Program-made: the position numbers and the translations under genes
In this document: positions 18,193 through 33,000 of the stretch, in pieces
How positions within the stretch are numbered: position 1 is the first letter of the stretch
Layout: every line of letters begins with the position of its first letter
Source of the DNA: Paludibacteraceae bacterium
GTDB taxonomy: Bacteria; Bacteroidota; Bacteroidia; Bacteroidales; Paludibacteraceae
Reading direction: 5' to 3'
Length of the DNA: 64,000 bases
Assembly: GCA_024401435.1 (NCBI GenBank)
Contig: JAKSLB010000005.1
Coordinates: forward strand, 1-64,000
Notes under the pieces: generated by a model
Database searches by the model: none
What the model saw: the letters and a program-made list of their open reading frames with translations, nothing else
What the model was told of the DNA's origin: nothing

Positions 18193-18995
18193 TGGATACT
18201 TTACAAGCATTTATTCTTGGTGTTATTCAAGGTTTGACAGAATATCTTCCTGTAAGTAGTAGTGGACATTTAACCATTGGATCTTATTTGTTCGGATTGG
18301 AAGACGGAGAATCCAATTTGATGTTTACGATTGCTTTGCATGTGGCTACAGTATTAAGCACATTAGTCATTTTATGGAAAGAGATCGTGTGGTTGATTAA
18401 GGGTTGCCTTAAATTTCAATGGAATGATGAGATGAAATATATGGTAAATATCATCATTACGATGATTCCGATTGGAATTGTAGGATTTTGTTTTAAGGAT
18501 GCTGTTGAAGAGGTTTTCGGATCGGGCTTGATGATTGTTGGCTTGATGTTATTATTGACAGCTGCTTTATTGGCATTTGCTTATTTCGCAAAGCCACGTC
18601 AGAAAGAACAAATATCAAAATTGGATGCACTTATCATAGGAATATCCCAAGCATGTGCTGTGATGCCAGGTTTGTCTCGCTCTGGAACTACTATTGCAAC
18701 AGGTTTGTTGTTAGGTAATAAGAAGGAGAAGATGGCTCAGTTTTCTTTTTTAATTGTCATTCCGCCAATTTTGGGAGAAGCTCTTTTGGATTGTATCAAA
18801 ATGGCAAAAAATGGATATGCGTCAGTTGCAGGTGATATATCTCCGATTGCTTTGATTGTAGGTTTTGTGACAGCATTTGTATTTGGATGTCTTGCTTGCA
18901 AATGGATGATTAATATAGTAAAGAAGGGGAAATTAATTTATTTTGCCATCTATTGTGCAATTGTTGGAGCAGTATGTGTGGCATGTTCCATCTAA
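18192..18995 (+). CDS. uppP: Undecaprenyl-diphosphatase UppP (BacA family)
   Basis: 267 residues, normal for the family. It removes one phosphate from undecaprenyl diphosphate so the lipid carrier can be reused for peptidoglycan and surface-glycan assembly. The two signatures are present: [15 protein letters not shown] near the N-terminus (Glu17 and the serine cluster) and [10 protein letters not shown] near residue 158, with hydrophobic helices between. It overlaps the DUF3098 stop by one base and is 11 bases from truB. The gene also serves the glycan locus at 41-47 kb in a general sense. Confidence 0.95.
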   Translation: MDTLQAFILGVIQGLTEYLPVSSSGHLTIGSYLFGLEDGESNLMFTIALHVATVLSTLVILWKEIVWLIKGCLKFQWNDEMKYMVNIIITMIPIGIVGFCFKDAVEEVFGSGLMIVGLMLLLTAALLAFAYFAKPRQKEQISKLDALIIGISQACAVMPGLSRSGTTIATGLLLGNKKEKMAQFSFLIVIPPILGEALLDCIKMAKNGYASVAGDISPIALIVGFVTAFVFGCLACKWMINIVKKGKLIYFAIYCAIVGAVCVACSI

Positions 18996-19006
18996 ATGAT
19001 TAGTAA

Positions 19007-19735
19007 ATGGATTTTACAGAAGGCGAGATTCTCTATTTTGATAAACCACTTCGTTGGACTTCCTTTGATTTGGTGAATAAAGCACGAAATATTATTCGTC
19101 ACCAGTTAGGGATGAAGAAAATAAAAATTGGTCATGCTGGCACATTAGATCCTTTGGCAACAGGGGTGATGATTGTCTGTACGGGAAGAGCGACAAAGAA
19201 GATAGAGTCATTTCAGTATCAAACGAAAGAGTATATCGCGACATTAAAATTGGGTGCAACAACTCCTTCTTTTGATTTAGAGACGGAGGTAGATGCTACA
19301 TTCCCGACAGAACATATCACGGAATCTTTGTTGAGAGAGACGCTTTCTCACTTTATTGGAGAGATAAAACAAATACCGCCAACCTATTCGGCTGTGAAGA
19401 TTAATGGCAAGAGAGCCTACGAGTATGCACGTAAGGGTGAGGAGGTGGATATAAAACCCAAAACACTCGTTATTGATGAGATAGAATTATTATCCTTTGA
19501 TGATAACGAAGCAAAAATACGAGTCGTATGTAGCAAGGGAACGTATATTAGAGCGTTGGCACGAGATATAGGAGAAGCCTTGAATAGTGGAGCTCATCTG
19601 ATAGGCTTACAACGTACGAGAATTGGTGATGTGACATTGTCTGATTGTATGACAATAGAACAGTTTGAAGAGAAGATTGAACAAATTTCAGAAGAATATA
19701 AAATTAGTAACGACAATAATAACAAAGAGTTATGA
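19007..19735 (+). CDS. truB: tRNA pseudouridine-55 synthase TruB
   Basis: 242 residues. TruB converts U55 of the tRNA T-loop to pseudouridine. The catalytic aspartate is Asp48 in [13 protein letters not shown]; further family motifs are [19 protein letters not shown] and [17 protein letters not shown]. The C-terminus lacks a PUA domain, as is common for short bacterial TruB proteins. The gene overlaps queA by four bases (ATGA), giving tight coupling of two tRNA-modification genes. Confidence 0.95.
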   Translation: MDFTEGEILYFDKPLRWTSFDLVNKARNIIRHQLGMKKIKIGHAGTLDPLATGVMIVCTGRATKKIESFQYQTKEYIATLKLGATTPSFDLETEVDATFPTEHITESLLRETLSHFIGEIKQIPPTYSAVKINGKRAYEYARKGEEVDIKPKTLVIDEIELLSFDDNEAKIRVVCSKGTYIRALARDIGEALNSGAHLIGLQRTRIGDVTLSDCMTIEQFEEKIEQISEEYKISNDNNNKEL

Positions 19736-20787
19736 AACTATCCAAATTTAAATTCAATTTGCCAGAGGAGCAAATAGCGCTTTATCCTGCTCATAATAGG
19801 GATGAGTCTAGATTGTTGGTACTTAATCGTAAAACAGGAGAAATTGAACACAAAGAATTCAAACAAGTGTTGGATTATTTTGATGAACAAGATGTCTTTA
19901 TTTTTAATGACACAAAAGTATTTCCTGCTTGCTTATACGGAAATAAGGAAAAAACCAATGCAAAAATTCAAGTTTTCCTATTAAGAGAATTGAATGCAGA
20001 GATGCGTTTTTGGGATGTATTAGTGGATCCTGCTCGTAAGATTAGAATTGGTAATAAATTATATTTTGGAGAGGATGATTCTTTGGTTGCAGAGGTGATT
20101 GATAATACAACTTCTCGAGGAAGAACATTGCGTTTTTTGTATGAAGGTTCTTATGAGGAATTCAGAGAGACATTGTATAAATTAGGAGAAACTCCATTGC
20201 CTGATCACATTAAGGATCGTCGTGCAGTAGAACCAGAAGATGAAGAACGATATCAAACTATATTTGCAAAGAATGAAGGTGCTGTTGTTGCACCAGCTGC
20301 AGGACTTCATTTCAGCAAACAATTGATGAAACGTCTTGAAATAAAAGGATGTGAATTTTCGTTTATTACATTGCACGCAGGTTTGGGTAATTTCCGCGAT
20401 ATCGATGTGGAGGATTTGACAAAACATAAGATGGACTCTGAAGAGTTGGAAATATTGGCAGATCAAGCTGAAATTATCAATCGTGCACATTTGGCTAAGA
20501 AACATGTTTGTGCAGTAGGAACAACTGTTATGCGTGCAGTGGAAAGTAGTGTGGGTACAGATGCTATGGTGAAACCATTCAAAGGATGGACTAATAAATT
20601 TATCTTCCCTCCATACGATTTCACTGTGGCAGATCGAATGATTACCAATTTCCACACACCATTATCAACATTATTGATGTTGGTTTGCGCATTCGGTGAT
20701 TATGATAAGGTGATGAATGCTTATGATGTGGCAGTAAAAGAGGGATATCGATTTGGTTCTTATGGAGATGCCATGTTAATAATTTAA
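19732..20787 (+). CDS. queA: S-adenosylmethionine:tRNA ribosyltransferase-isomerase QueA
   Basis: 351 residues, full length. QueA transfers and isomerises the ribosyl part of S-adenosylmethionine onto preQ1 in tRNA to form epoxyqueuosine. Clear family motifs are [15 protein letters not shown] at the start, [25 protein letters not shown] and the C-terminal [16 protein letters not shown]. It is the last gene of the ftsX operon; a strong terminator follows 62 bases later. Confidence 0.95.
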   Translation: MKLSKFKFNLPEEQIALYPAHNRDESRLLVLNRKTGEIEHKEFKQVLDYFDEQDVFIFNDTKVFPACLYGNKEKTNAKIQVFLLRELNAEMRFWDVLVDPARKIRIGNKLYFGEDDSLVAEVIDNTTSRGRTLRFLYEGSYEEFRETLYKLGETPLPDHIKDRRAVEPEDEERYQTIFAKNEGAVVAPAAGLHFSKQLMKRLEIKGCEFSFITLHAGLGNFRDIDVEDLTKHKMDSEELEILADQAEIINRAHLAKKHVCAVGTTVMRAVESSVGTDAMVKPFKGWTNKFIFPPYDFTVADRMITNFHTPLSTLLMLVCAFGDYDKVMNAYDVAVKEGYRFGSYGDAMLII

Positions 20788-20848
20788 ATTTACGAAGAAT
20801 GATTTTTCATTATTGAAAATTTATTTATTGAAAAATATCAGTAAAAAG

Positions 20849-20879
20849 AACGTGCGTTGAGAACGCACGTTTTTTTTTT
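20849..20879 (+). terminator. Rho-independent terminator of the ftsX-queA operon
   Basis: A perfect 10-bp stem AACGTGCGTT/AACGCACGTT with a three-base loop is followed by an uninterrupted T tract. Confidence 0.92.
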
Positions 20880-20907
20880 GTTATTGTTGTACTTTTTTAT
20901 ATTTTTG
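20877..20907 (+). promoter_or_regulatory. Promoter of the 4,013-residue protein gene
   Basis: TTTG at 20877-20880, 19 bases, then TATTTTTG at 20900-20907: an ideal -33/-7 pair. The -33 element is formed by the end of the upstream terminator's T tract. The implied 5' leader is about 165 nt; nothing else is recognised in it. Confidence 0.65.
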
Positions 20908-21079
20908 TGAATTATTTGGACTGATAGTGCTCTATTTTTCTGAAAAATTTAGAGAGGGAAAAATGGAAATAATCACATATTTTCTACTTGTATTAGTCTG
21001 ATTTGATAATAGAAATTAATTTATAATATTCTCATTTTGAGTGTTATATAAAAGGAAATAAATAACATACGATTTTAAG

Positions 21080-24000
21080 ATGAAATCTTTTTCTGCTTTC
21101 ATTGGACGCTTAGGAGCGTTCGTTTTAATGAGTTTGATGACAGTGTCGGCTTATGCGCAGGCATTGAGAACAAACTCTAATGAGGTGTGTTTTGGCGAAC
21201 CTGTAGTGTTAAGTATATCAAATTTCGGAAGTGGTGCTGTTTTTGTTTACAAATCGGAGGATGGAGGCAATTCTTTTAAAAAGGTTGCATCTTCAGGAGC
21301 GGACAAGACTGGCACGATTACTTATGTTGAGAATATGCAACGTGAGGTTGTATATTATTTTGAAGATCAGAAGAATTCGTCGTTGAAAACGAGTCCGGTA
21401 AAGATTACTTTAAAAAGTAATTGTAAGGAGGTTTGTCATACAACGACTACTGGTGAATATTATTTGGGAACAGACTTTAATCCAACAAATGGATGTAATG
21501 AAAATCAGATTGATTTTAATAGTTTGAACTGTTTGGAAAACCATTTTAGAACAAATGGTATAACATTCCGTGGATGTGTAGGAAGTAAAGTTGTAAGAGG
21601 ATGGAAACCTAATGGAAGAGGTTCGACAGATAGGGATGTCCAAGAAGGTGTTGAGGGGTTAAACTATTATAATGTTTTTAATGGAGGTTCTTGTAATAAT
21701 ACACCTTTTACTTTGATCTTTGATGAAAAACAGTATTATGGAAAGTCATTCCGATTTACCATGAGATTGTATGTTGATATGTCGAATTGTTATGGGGATT
21801 TTGATAGTGAGGCAAAAATGAATTTCCGTACATCTTTCGGAAATGATGCTGCTTTGTATGTAGATATGGATATGTATGATGTCTACAATCAAAGTCGATT
21901 GTTAAAATCATATCACGTAGGACCTAAGTACACTCATGTGGACAATGATTTGAAAGTGGGTGGCGATTTGAATAGTTTCTATAGACAAGGTGTCCGTGTG
22001 GTTAGAATGGAATTTACTTTCTATGGAACATTTAGAACAAATAACCCAGGAACGCAATTGATGATATATCCAGAGTTCCAACAATGGAAGTCATGTGCAC
22101 AGGTGGCTGTCGACTATATTTCAGGTGAAGCTGCCAATGTATGTTTGGAACATGGCGCTGTGTGTACGGGTGAGATGGCTCATGTAAATGCAGCAGGTTT
22201 CCCTAAAGGTGCTTATTATAAGTGGGAAAAATTAGATCCTCGTACTAATATATGGTCTCCAATGGATGCAAACGGATTCAATGGTCAATATGATGGTAAA
22301 CAATCGATTGACGTGTTGGTAGACTATGTGGGAACTAGAAAATATAGGGTTTCGGATAGCAATAGCAATATGCAACCCTTAGAGTTTACTATTACAGGTG
22401 AAAATTGTGAACCCTTACAACCTTCTGATATAGAAGGACCAGAAGGACTTTGTGTGCCGAATAGCGCAGAACAAGGAAAATTTTCAGTATACCCTTTGGA
22501 CGCAAATGAATTAGTTCGATATACATGGAAATTTATCACTCCAAGTGGAGCAGAGTTTGGTAGTGATAGGATATCTTTCTCTGGTGGTAAATTGGATACA
22601 GTACGAAGAGGTGGTTCTATTTACTTAGTGTTGGATGGAACAGCTGAAGAAGGTGTATATACGGCTATTGTTCAACCTGTAAAAACTGCTTATGGACAAG
22701 ATGGACAACCGTATGAACAATTAGCTGGAGACCCTATCAAAAAGACATTTACAGTATATAGAACTCCGCAAATACAAGTTATCAAAGAGGGTACAGACCC
22801 ATTAAAACAAGATGAAGTTTTACTTTGTGCAACAGATAGAAGTCAGAAAATAGTTGCTATTGCCGATGTGAAAAGTGGATTTAGCTCTATTCATGAAGGT
22901 AAATATGTGTATACATGGAAGTATGGAGCAAAAGGTAAAACGTTTGAGTCTGTGGTAGATTTTCCAGATATGGGATCTTGTGACGGCTCTTACAAGGAAC
23001 ATTCTGCACGTGTAGATGTTGAAATTAGTGGTGTGGGTTGTAAAGCATCTGCTGAAACCTCATGGAAATTAGCACCCATTGAAAAACCAACCATAAAATG
23101 TCCTGTTAATAATAGTTTAACTTATACATTAGGTACTACTCAGAAGGAGTATAGTATCAGATGGGATTTCCCTGAATATACAGCAGGATGTGAAACAAAT
23201 CCGACATTGAAAGTGGATTTGAATTTTACACCTAAGGTTGGCTCTAAAATCACGAATAACGTTATTACTTCTCGTAATGAGATTAATTCATTAACTAAAA
23301 TATTCTCGTTACCAGCAGGTGAAGGTACTATTACATATAGTGTCGTTGATGGCTGTGGTAATGAAGCGAAATGTCAGATGTTGATAACGGTAAAGGATGT
23401 CACACCTCCTTCATTACCATGTGATGAAATACCACATTATACAACAAAACTTACGTTACAGGAAGGTTGTGATGCGGCTCCCGAATACGATCATTCAACA
23501 TTGCCTACAATTGTGCCACCAGTATTAAGAGATTTGAATGGTGTGGATGGTGAAGTTGTTGGTCAATATCGTGGACGTGTGGCTAATCCAGCAACAATCC
23601 CAACCCCACAAAGTTTTGATGAAAGTATGTTTGACGTAAAGGTCGACATGAATGAAAACTATGTGGTAGGTGATACTTATATTTTGTGGGCATTCTCTGA
23701 TGCATCTGGTAATACTGCTTATTGTATTCAAATCGTAAGTGTAGAAGATGATAGAAAGCCAAATGTTAATTGTATTGATCCTAACATCGGTTATGTAAAG
23801 AGTTTGGAAGGTGAGTGCGGTTTGTCTGTTACAGGACTTTTCTCACAAATGAAAGAGATTCCAACTGGTAAGGATGTATGCTCAGGAGAGGGTCAGGATC
23901 TAACCGCAGAAATCTATTATCGAAATGCGTTAGATGATGACTTCATTCATGTCCCTTTGTCTGATTTTGAAAAAATCATATTTTATGTGGGAGAGTCTTA

Positions 24001-27000
24001 TGATGTTATATGGAGATTCTTTAAGATCAAAAATGCAGCTATTTATGAAGATTGTATTGGACAAATATCTGTTCAAGATTCAGAGCCTCCTCATTTTGAT
24101 TGCTCAACCTTACCATCGATTCGTGTAACAGCTAATAGTTTCAAACCAGAGAACAAAGGTTATGTTTATTTGGACTATGCAACGAAAGCAGACGTTAAGC
24201 AAGGTAAGGATACATATAGGGGTACATTAGCAGAAATATTTGAAAATAATGATATTCGTCTTATCGACCCTTCTGAATTGATTGATAACTGTCATGGTGA
24301 TGTGACAATCATTACAACATTAACAGGTCCATCTGATCCTACGGGTAAGGAAAAAACAGAAACGATAACTTCGTTGAAGCAGTTAGAAGATCACAAATAC
24401 TATGTTGGTTTAACGACTATCAATTATCAGTTTATTGATGAACATGGTAATTCGTCGTCTTGTGCTCAAACTATTATTGTAACTGCAGGAACGACACCTA
24501 TACCAGATTGTCCATCGACAGCTGATACAACGGTTTATGTCGATGAACAATGTAAAACTGAGTTTGTGTTGACAAAAGCACAGGTTCCAACGGCTAAGAT
24601 TCCAGTAAACCAAGAAGGTGCTTGGTTCCAAATGAGTCATAATTCTGTATCATCATTGCATTTGAAAAGTGGTGATTGTACGGAATTGGCAAATTATTAT
24701 CCGGATAATATAAACAATTTGTCTGGTGTTCATCCTTTACAAAATCAACCAGGTCCTGCATTGCCTGGTGGTCCAACTCCAGGTGGTTCACAAGAATTTA
24801 CGATAGAATATCTTTGTGACCAATATATGAACAATTGGGATAAATTCAATGGTAATAATGGCAATAACTTTTGGAGGGTTTGGTCATCTAATTTTGATGC
24901 CAATAATCAAGATAAGATTTTGATTAAATCTAATAGCTTGACTACTGTAGTTGAATACACAGGTTATCCGTATGAAGTTGAATTGTTGGATCCCGATGGT
25001 GTTTCTATTGTGAAAGTTGAAAATCCATACGAAGAAGATGATAAAGCTGCAACTCGAGTTTTAGCACCACGTTTCTATGATCAAGGAGGTCGAGGAACAG
25101 AGTGTAAAGAACTTTCTCATGTTTGTGAATATGCAGATGTGAAGTTGCAAAATCATTTTAATGATCAGATTATCAAAGAAAGTTTATCCAAGGGTGATTA
25201 TCGTTTAGTTTATCGTTTCCAAAACGAGAAAGGTGGTATCCAAATTGATAGTTGTGTGATATTTGTTCATGTCAGTGATTCGATTCCTCCAGTTTTGGAA
25301 TGTGGTGATTGGAATAAGTCTGGTGAGTTTGTCGCTGGACCAGATTGTCGTGTTCCTGTTGATTCTGTACCATGGTTCAAGAAACCAACTGCAGTGGATT
25401 TGAATGCAAAAGACAATTGTACGACTGATATTGATAAATTTAAAATTTCATGGAAACGTTCGTGGGAAAGTTATAAGGATATTGCTATTGATGCTGCATT
25501 AACGGATGCTTTCTTGATTGGCGTCACGACCATGAAATGGATTGTAACGGATGAGTCAGGTAATTCATCTTATTGTGAACAAACCATAACTGTTGTTGAT
25601 AAGACAGGTCCGTATGTTGATTGCTCGAAGTTGACAACGATTTATGCAGAAACAGAGGAGAATTGTGAAGCCTCTGCTGAGTCTGTTATCAAGGCAGGTC
25701 TTTCTACTCCATATGCGGATGATGATGTATGTTCTCCTACAGGTGGAAGAATTCCTGGTGAAGGCGTTCGTGATGATGGAAAAGATGTGTTTACAGATCC
25801 TTATCCAAGAGGAACAACAACTATAACATGGACATTTAAAGATTCTTTGGATAATATCTCTACTTGTACTCAAAAAGTTGTTATTACAGACCATACCAAC
25901 CCAGTCTTTGATAAGTGTGATGAGATGGAAGATGTTACCATTGTACTTGAACCTGATGAGTGTACAGCATCTAAAGATGTTGTTGAGGCTGCTTTAGGTT
26001 CGTTTACAGCTATTGATGATTGTGATGGTGATGTTCCTGGTATTCCTCATGTGTTACTTCCTGATAGTACATTGGCTGATTTATATGATTCCTTTATAAA
26101 GGATACAACATATATTATAGTATGGACGTTCACTGATTTATCTGGTAATAGCATCAGTTGCTCTCATCGCTTGACAATTAAGGATGTGACAACTCCTCAT
26201 GTTGATGAAGTATGTAAAGATCCTGAAACTGATGTTGATGCTACTGTAACATGTTCGGTTGACTATGATGAGTTGCATTTGCCTGATATTTCAGAAATGA
26301 TCTTGAATGATAAGTGTGACGGTCCTCTTACGCCTCAAATGGTTGCAAAAATTGCACAACCAGATCATTCTTATATGACTTATGAAAACGAGGAGTTGAA
26401 AACAATCACCTATCCAGTTACGGCTACTGGTTATCCTCATAAAATATGGTGGATATATACTGATAAGGCAGGTAATAAAGACACTTGTCAGATGTTGATC
26501 AATATCAATGATAAGACTTTACCTGTATTGGAAGACTGTGATGTGGATCCTGTGATTCATTTGACAGTGGATGGTGATATTTGTGCTATGAATCCTGCCA
26601 ATGTAAAGGCTTATGTTGTTGAACCTAAAGCTCATGACGAATGTGATGATTACTTGTCTCAACAAGGATTGACATGGATGACTCCTGTTGTTCAACGATT
26701 CTATATTGATTCTACTTTAGTATTAGGTACATTAGGTGACACATTGGGTTACAACTATGATACGACAATGGTCGCTGATGGTATTACCAAAATGTGGGAT
26801 GAAGATGTTTTCCCTAAAGGTACAACCATGATGCGTTGGATTTTCACGGATCATTCAGGAAATAGTGTATCGTGTGAGAAAAGTATAATTATTCATGATT
26901 ATACACCTCCATATTTTGATTGTGATGAGATTCAACCAGATACTTTGCGACCAGAGGCTCATAAGGGTGAATGTCAGGTGGAGTTTGGAAATTTGAAACG

Positions 27001-30000
27001 TGAGGTTCTTGATAAGCTTGGATACACTGCCTGGGATGCTTGTGCGGGTGATTCTGTTCCTGGCTTATTAACGATTGATGGTATGCTTGAACTTCCAGAG
27101 GAATATACCATGTCTGTTGGTGTTACCTATAAATTGTTATGGTTGTTCCAAGATGCAGATAAAAACAGAACTACTTGTCCGCAATATATTTTACCATCAC
27201 ATGTAAATGATATTAATTTTGATTGTAATACAATAAAAGACACATCAGTATTTGCAGCTGCGGGAGAATGTTCTATCTCGGCAGATTCTTTGAAGCTACC
27301 TACTCCGGTTGCGATAGATTCATGTGCTGAATTGTCTGGTTTGGGAGGAGAATTCCCTGCTGTCGGTTATCGATCAGATTCTCTTCCTATGACCGCTCCT
27401 TTCCCTACGGGAAATACGTTGGTTAAATGGATGTTTGTTAGTCCATGGAATCTTCATGATACATTATGGTGTGAACAAAATGTATTTGTCAAGGGAAATA
27501 AACATTTTGATTTGGATTGTGAGACACTTACACCGAACAAGTTAGAAATCTTGTCTGATTGTGGTCCGACCGATCCTGAAAAATTCGCAATTGATACTCC
27601 GAGAGTCGCTGATCCATGTATTGTTGACGAGAACAATCCTGAATATTGGAGATATGGTAAGGGAACTCGTTCTGATGCAAAAGATTTAACCGAACCATTC
27701 TCATTAGGTTTGACTAATATTCAATGGATATTCACTGACTTTACGGATGCTATTCATGATACATGTTCGCAAGATATTTATATCAGAACATCTTTGGATA
27801 TGATCTTTGATTGTGATTCGTTAACGGCTGATACAATTAAGATTGATGCTGTTGAAGGTGAGTGTACAGTAGATGCTTCTTTGGTGAAAGATAAGATAAA
27901 AACTCCATTTGCTCTTCATCCATGTCCAACAGAGAGTGGTGTGGATACAATATGGGGTACACCAGAACGTCGTTTTGGTACGCCGATGGATTCTTCTTAT
28001 TACGTAGGATTGACAGAAATCATTTGGACATTTATTGATACATCAGCAACTTTAGTTCATGATACGATGACTTGCTCTCAATGGATTCAGGTAGGTGATG
28101 TAAACCAAATGCCAGTTAAATGTGAAAATTACCCAGATATGGTTTATCGATTGAATCCTAATGACTGTGAAATTTCATGGAAGGATTTGAATCTGAATAT
28201 TCCTCCTGTAGTAGATCTTTGCTCTCATAAGATTATTGATCCTGTTGTGACAAGATCATCTGGTAAGAACTTAACATTAGTAACAACTATAACTGGCACA
28301 GATACAACTGTTGTTATTGATGCAGACGCATTCTCAGTTGGCGTTGATACTTTAGTATGGACCTATTCATTCCAAGGTCAACTTTTCGTCTGTGACCAAA
28401 TTATTACGGTGAAAGATAGTATGCAACCTATCTTTGATTGTTCTTCTTTAACTGCATTAGAAGTATTTGTTTCTGGTACATGTGAAGCACCTGCATCAAC
28501 TATAGTTGATTCTTTGCCAAATCCATGGCCAGCTGCTGAGGAGCAATGTACGAAGCAACTTATTCCAGGTCGTGTTTATTTAGAGGATGGTCGTGAATTG
28601 GATCCGACTTCTAAGTTTACTGTGGCTGTTGGAAGTCATCGATTAACTTGGGTCTTTATTGATACGGTAATCAATGAAATAGGAGATACATGTTATCAAG
28701 ACCTTGTTATTAAGAGTGATTTTAAACCTATTATTAATTGTGATACGTTACCATTAGATACGTTTATAACTTATAATTGTGATACTATTCTATCACAAAG
28801 TAGTATTCGTATCCCAGTTGCTTTGGATTCTTGTACGAAAGATACTATATATGGTACAGGTACACGTTCTGATGGAAAGAGACTTTATGATGACCCATAT
28901 TCAGTCGGAACTACGATCATTTCATGGATGTTTGTAAGTCCTTATTCAACTGAGGTCTCTATTTGTACACAACCAATTGTAGTTCTTACTCAGAAAGAAC
29001 CTGAGTTCAATTGCGATGATTTGGATACAATTCGTGTTGCATCTGAACCAGGTGAGTGTTTCGCTGCGCTTACTGCAATCATAGATAAGTTACCTGATCC
29101 TATTGCTACTGAAGCATGTACGGGTAATAAGATCCATGGAAAATATTCTGCAGAGGATGGAGGTCCATTACCTGACAAGTTTATTGTCGGTGATACTACC
29201 TATATAAAATGGACTTTCATGGATTCTGCTTATAATGCAGTTCCTAAGATTTGTTATCAACCAGTATTGGTTACAGGCGATCAAAAACCTTTGTTTGATT
29301 GTGATACGTTTAGTCATGATACAATTATTATAGAAGGTTGTGATACTACCTTAGACGCTCAGACTATTCATACGCCAATTGCTTTGGATGCTTGTACAGG
29401 TGACACCGTATATGGCATTGGAGAAAGATTAAATGGAGAACCATTGTATGGGGTATATCCAGTAGGTACGACAACTATTCGTTGGAAATTTATCAGTCCG
29501 TTCTCTTCTGTATCCGATTCATGTGATCAACAAATAACTTTGTTGACTACCAAAGAAATTGATTTCAATTGTGAGGATTTGAAACCAGATAGTATCAATG
29601 TGGAAAAAGGCGAGTGCTCAGTTTTGGTTGAGTTGCCTACTCAATGGGCTAAACATCCATGTCCTGAACAATCTGGTGTGTCAAAAATAATTGGTGTTCC
29701 TTCTCTTGGAACAGATACATTTACATTAAACGAGGATTCAACAAAATGGTCTAAGATTGTTCCAACTGGAGTGTGGACAATTCAGTGGACATTTACTGAT
29801 ACTTCTAACACATTGGAAAATCCTGTAAAGAAGTGTGACCAAACCTTGTTTATTGGTGATGTTAATGATATGCCAGTTAAATGTGACAATTATCCTGATA
29901 CGATCATTGTTTTGCCACCTACAGATTGTGAAATATCTTGGTCGATGATAGGATTTGTTGATTCTGTTGTTGTCGATTTATGTTCTGGTGATACGGTTAA

Positions 30001-33000
30001 TCCAGTATATACAAGATGGAGCGGAAAAACAATGAGTGATCCATTCACTGTTGGTATTGATACCATCTACAGATCTTATTCTTATGAAGGACAAAACGTA
30101 GTTTGTAAACAGAGAATAGATGTTTTAGATTCTGTGGCTCCTTATTTCAATTGTGATACCTTGAAACCAATTGAGATTGTTGCTCCAAAGGGTAAATGTG
30201 AAATAACATCCGATTTGTTAGAAGATTCACTTGGCGTTTGGTATGCGGTAGATTCTTGTACTAGTGCTCAAGTTTTAGGCGTAGCATATGTTGACGGAAT
30301 TGAGGTGAAGAACGTGTCCGCACATGTGGGTGACACGTTGAATGTACATTGGATTTTTAAAGATTCCACTTTGAATGCGGTTGCTAAGGAGTGTGATCAG
30401 TTGGTTACTGTTGTGGGTCAAAGCGAACCATTGTTTGACTGTAATTCATTGGAAGATTTGACATACAAAATACATGTTGGAGATTGCGCATTCCCTGGAG
30501 ATTCTTTGAACTTAACCATCCCAATAGCATTAGATTCATGTACTAATACAGAAGTGGAAGGTGTAGCCTCTCGTCAAGACGGCTTGTCAATGAGTGATTC
30601 TTTTGCAGTGGGCGAGACAATGATTGATTGGACATTCAAGAGTCCATATAGTATCAATCCAAAGATCTGCTCTCAGAAGATAGTAGTTGAAGACAAAAAT
30701 GCACCTACACCAGATTGTGATGCTTTGCCAGATACAATCAGAGTTAGAATCACAGATGAGTCTAAGTTTGAAACTGAGATTACGTATGAGGAGTTGTTAA
30801 AGGCGAAAGATTTTGTGATTCCTACCGTCGACGATCCTTGTGATGGTTTGATAACTGCTGTGGGTGTTCGTGAAGATGGTAAACAAATGGAAGATAATTA
30901 TCCATTAGGAATAATTGATATCAATTGGATTTACACAGATAAATCAGGTAACTCTGACACTTGTCATCAGGTTATCAAGGTTGAAGATTATTTGATAGAT
31001 ACATTGTATTGCCCAAGTGGATGGAATCATAAGACAATTTCTTGTGCTGATGAACTTCCAAAAGTTTATGAAACATATCAAGAATTTATTAACGCAGGAG
31101 GTAGTTTCTCTAATCCAGCAAAGGTTAATGAAAGTACTTTCCGTATGACTGAATCATTCACAGGAACACAATATTGTGATGAGACATATTACAGGACATA
31201 TCATGTGACGGATGTGCGCAGCAATGATATTTCATGTACAGACACGGTATATGTAAAAGATACACAAGCACCTGTCTTTACAAATCTCTTAAGAGACATA
31301 ACGATTGCATGTACAGATTCTATTCCAGATCCAGCAAAAGTTGAGGTGACAGATTGTGATCCAAATCCTGTTGTGACAATGAAGGAAGTTAGTCATCAAG
31401 GTACGAATCCTTCTCAATGTGACTATTACACCTACGATATAGATCGTACTTGGGTGGCAGTCGACCGATGTGGTAACAGGGATACGATGGTTCAAATAAT
31501 ACATGTGGTGGATACAATCGGTCCTTCTTTCGATTTCCCAGAAGATTGGAAAGAGGAAGTGCTTTCTATTTATCGTAAAGGTTGTTTGTTTGAAGTACCA
31601 GACTTCTCGGTGACAGCTCGAGCAATTGCTACTGATAATTGCTCTGACGTGAATAACTTGTTTATTGAACAAACGCCTAAGGCAGGAGAGTATATTACAA
31701 AAACATCCGATGTGATTGTAAAAGTATCCGATATGTGCGGTAATTCAGATTCCTTTACGGTTAGTGTGTATGTTCCATTACGCGAAAGTATAACATCTAT
31801 CTATGCATATGATACAACTACTTGTGTCTCTGATAACCATGCGTTGAATTTGAATACACAAAAAACCAGATATGCAAAGGGTCGTTATTTGATAGAAGAT
31901 CCTTTCGATAACTCATATTATTATGTGGAAAGTACATTCTACTATGATATATTTAGAGGACACATATCTGATTCTACGGTTGTATATAGTTCTAATCCAT
32001 ATACTTATCTGATAGATGAAAATCAAAAGACGGAATTAGCACCTCTTACTCGTCATGCAAGTAGTGACAGATATTATTTTGTTGCATACGATACGTTGAC
32101 ATTATGTTCTGATACATCTTCAGCGATGATTCGATTGAAAGAACGCCCAAGAATTTCATTAGAATCTACATCTTATGATGTTTGTGAATTGGTTCATATC
32201 GATTCTACTATGTTATATGATTATCTACAGTGTACAGATAATATGGGTGGTGATACAGTATTGTCTGAAGGCTGGTTGTATGCTGGAGAAAAGTTTGATT
32301 TGGAGAAAGATACTATTCCATATAGTTCGAAAAATTATTCATTTGTTTACTATATGGAAAATGAGTGTGGAATGTCTACTTCTTTAGACTCTTATGCAGA
32401 GTTCTGCGGAACAGAATTAGAAACACGACAAGATAGTATCGATTATGTGGGAGGAAAAGAAAACTTGCAATTATTAAAAGACGATAAATTTGTCAAGTCA
32501 GATTCTATTACAATGTATGTTCATCAAAGATTCTTACCAAAGAATATTATTATAACGACAGAACCACATGATCCAAGTCGTATTTGGTTGGGTGAAATTG
32601 TTGAGTTACAATTACATACTGATTATGATTATACAACATTAACATGGCATAAAGTCGTTGGAGAATATGACAGAAAAGATGTGATTGTTGGAAAAGATGA
32701 AAAAGAATTTGAATTTATTCCAGAAAATGATGATGAAGTTGACGAAATTTTGTATATTGCAGGTCGAAATTCAAATCAAATTATTCAGGATTCGCCTAAG
32801 GACACGACAATTTATTATGTAACATTATCCGATGGTGTATGTCCTTCTGTAGCAAGTGATTTGGCTCAGGTTAATGTAATAACAAAATTACCAACAGCGT
32901 TCACTCCTTATGATAAAGATGGTTTGAATGATACATTTATGGAGAGACATTATGTTGTAATTTATGATAGATACGGACAAAAGGTATTTGAGGGATCGAA

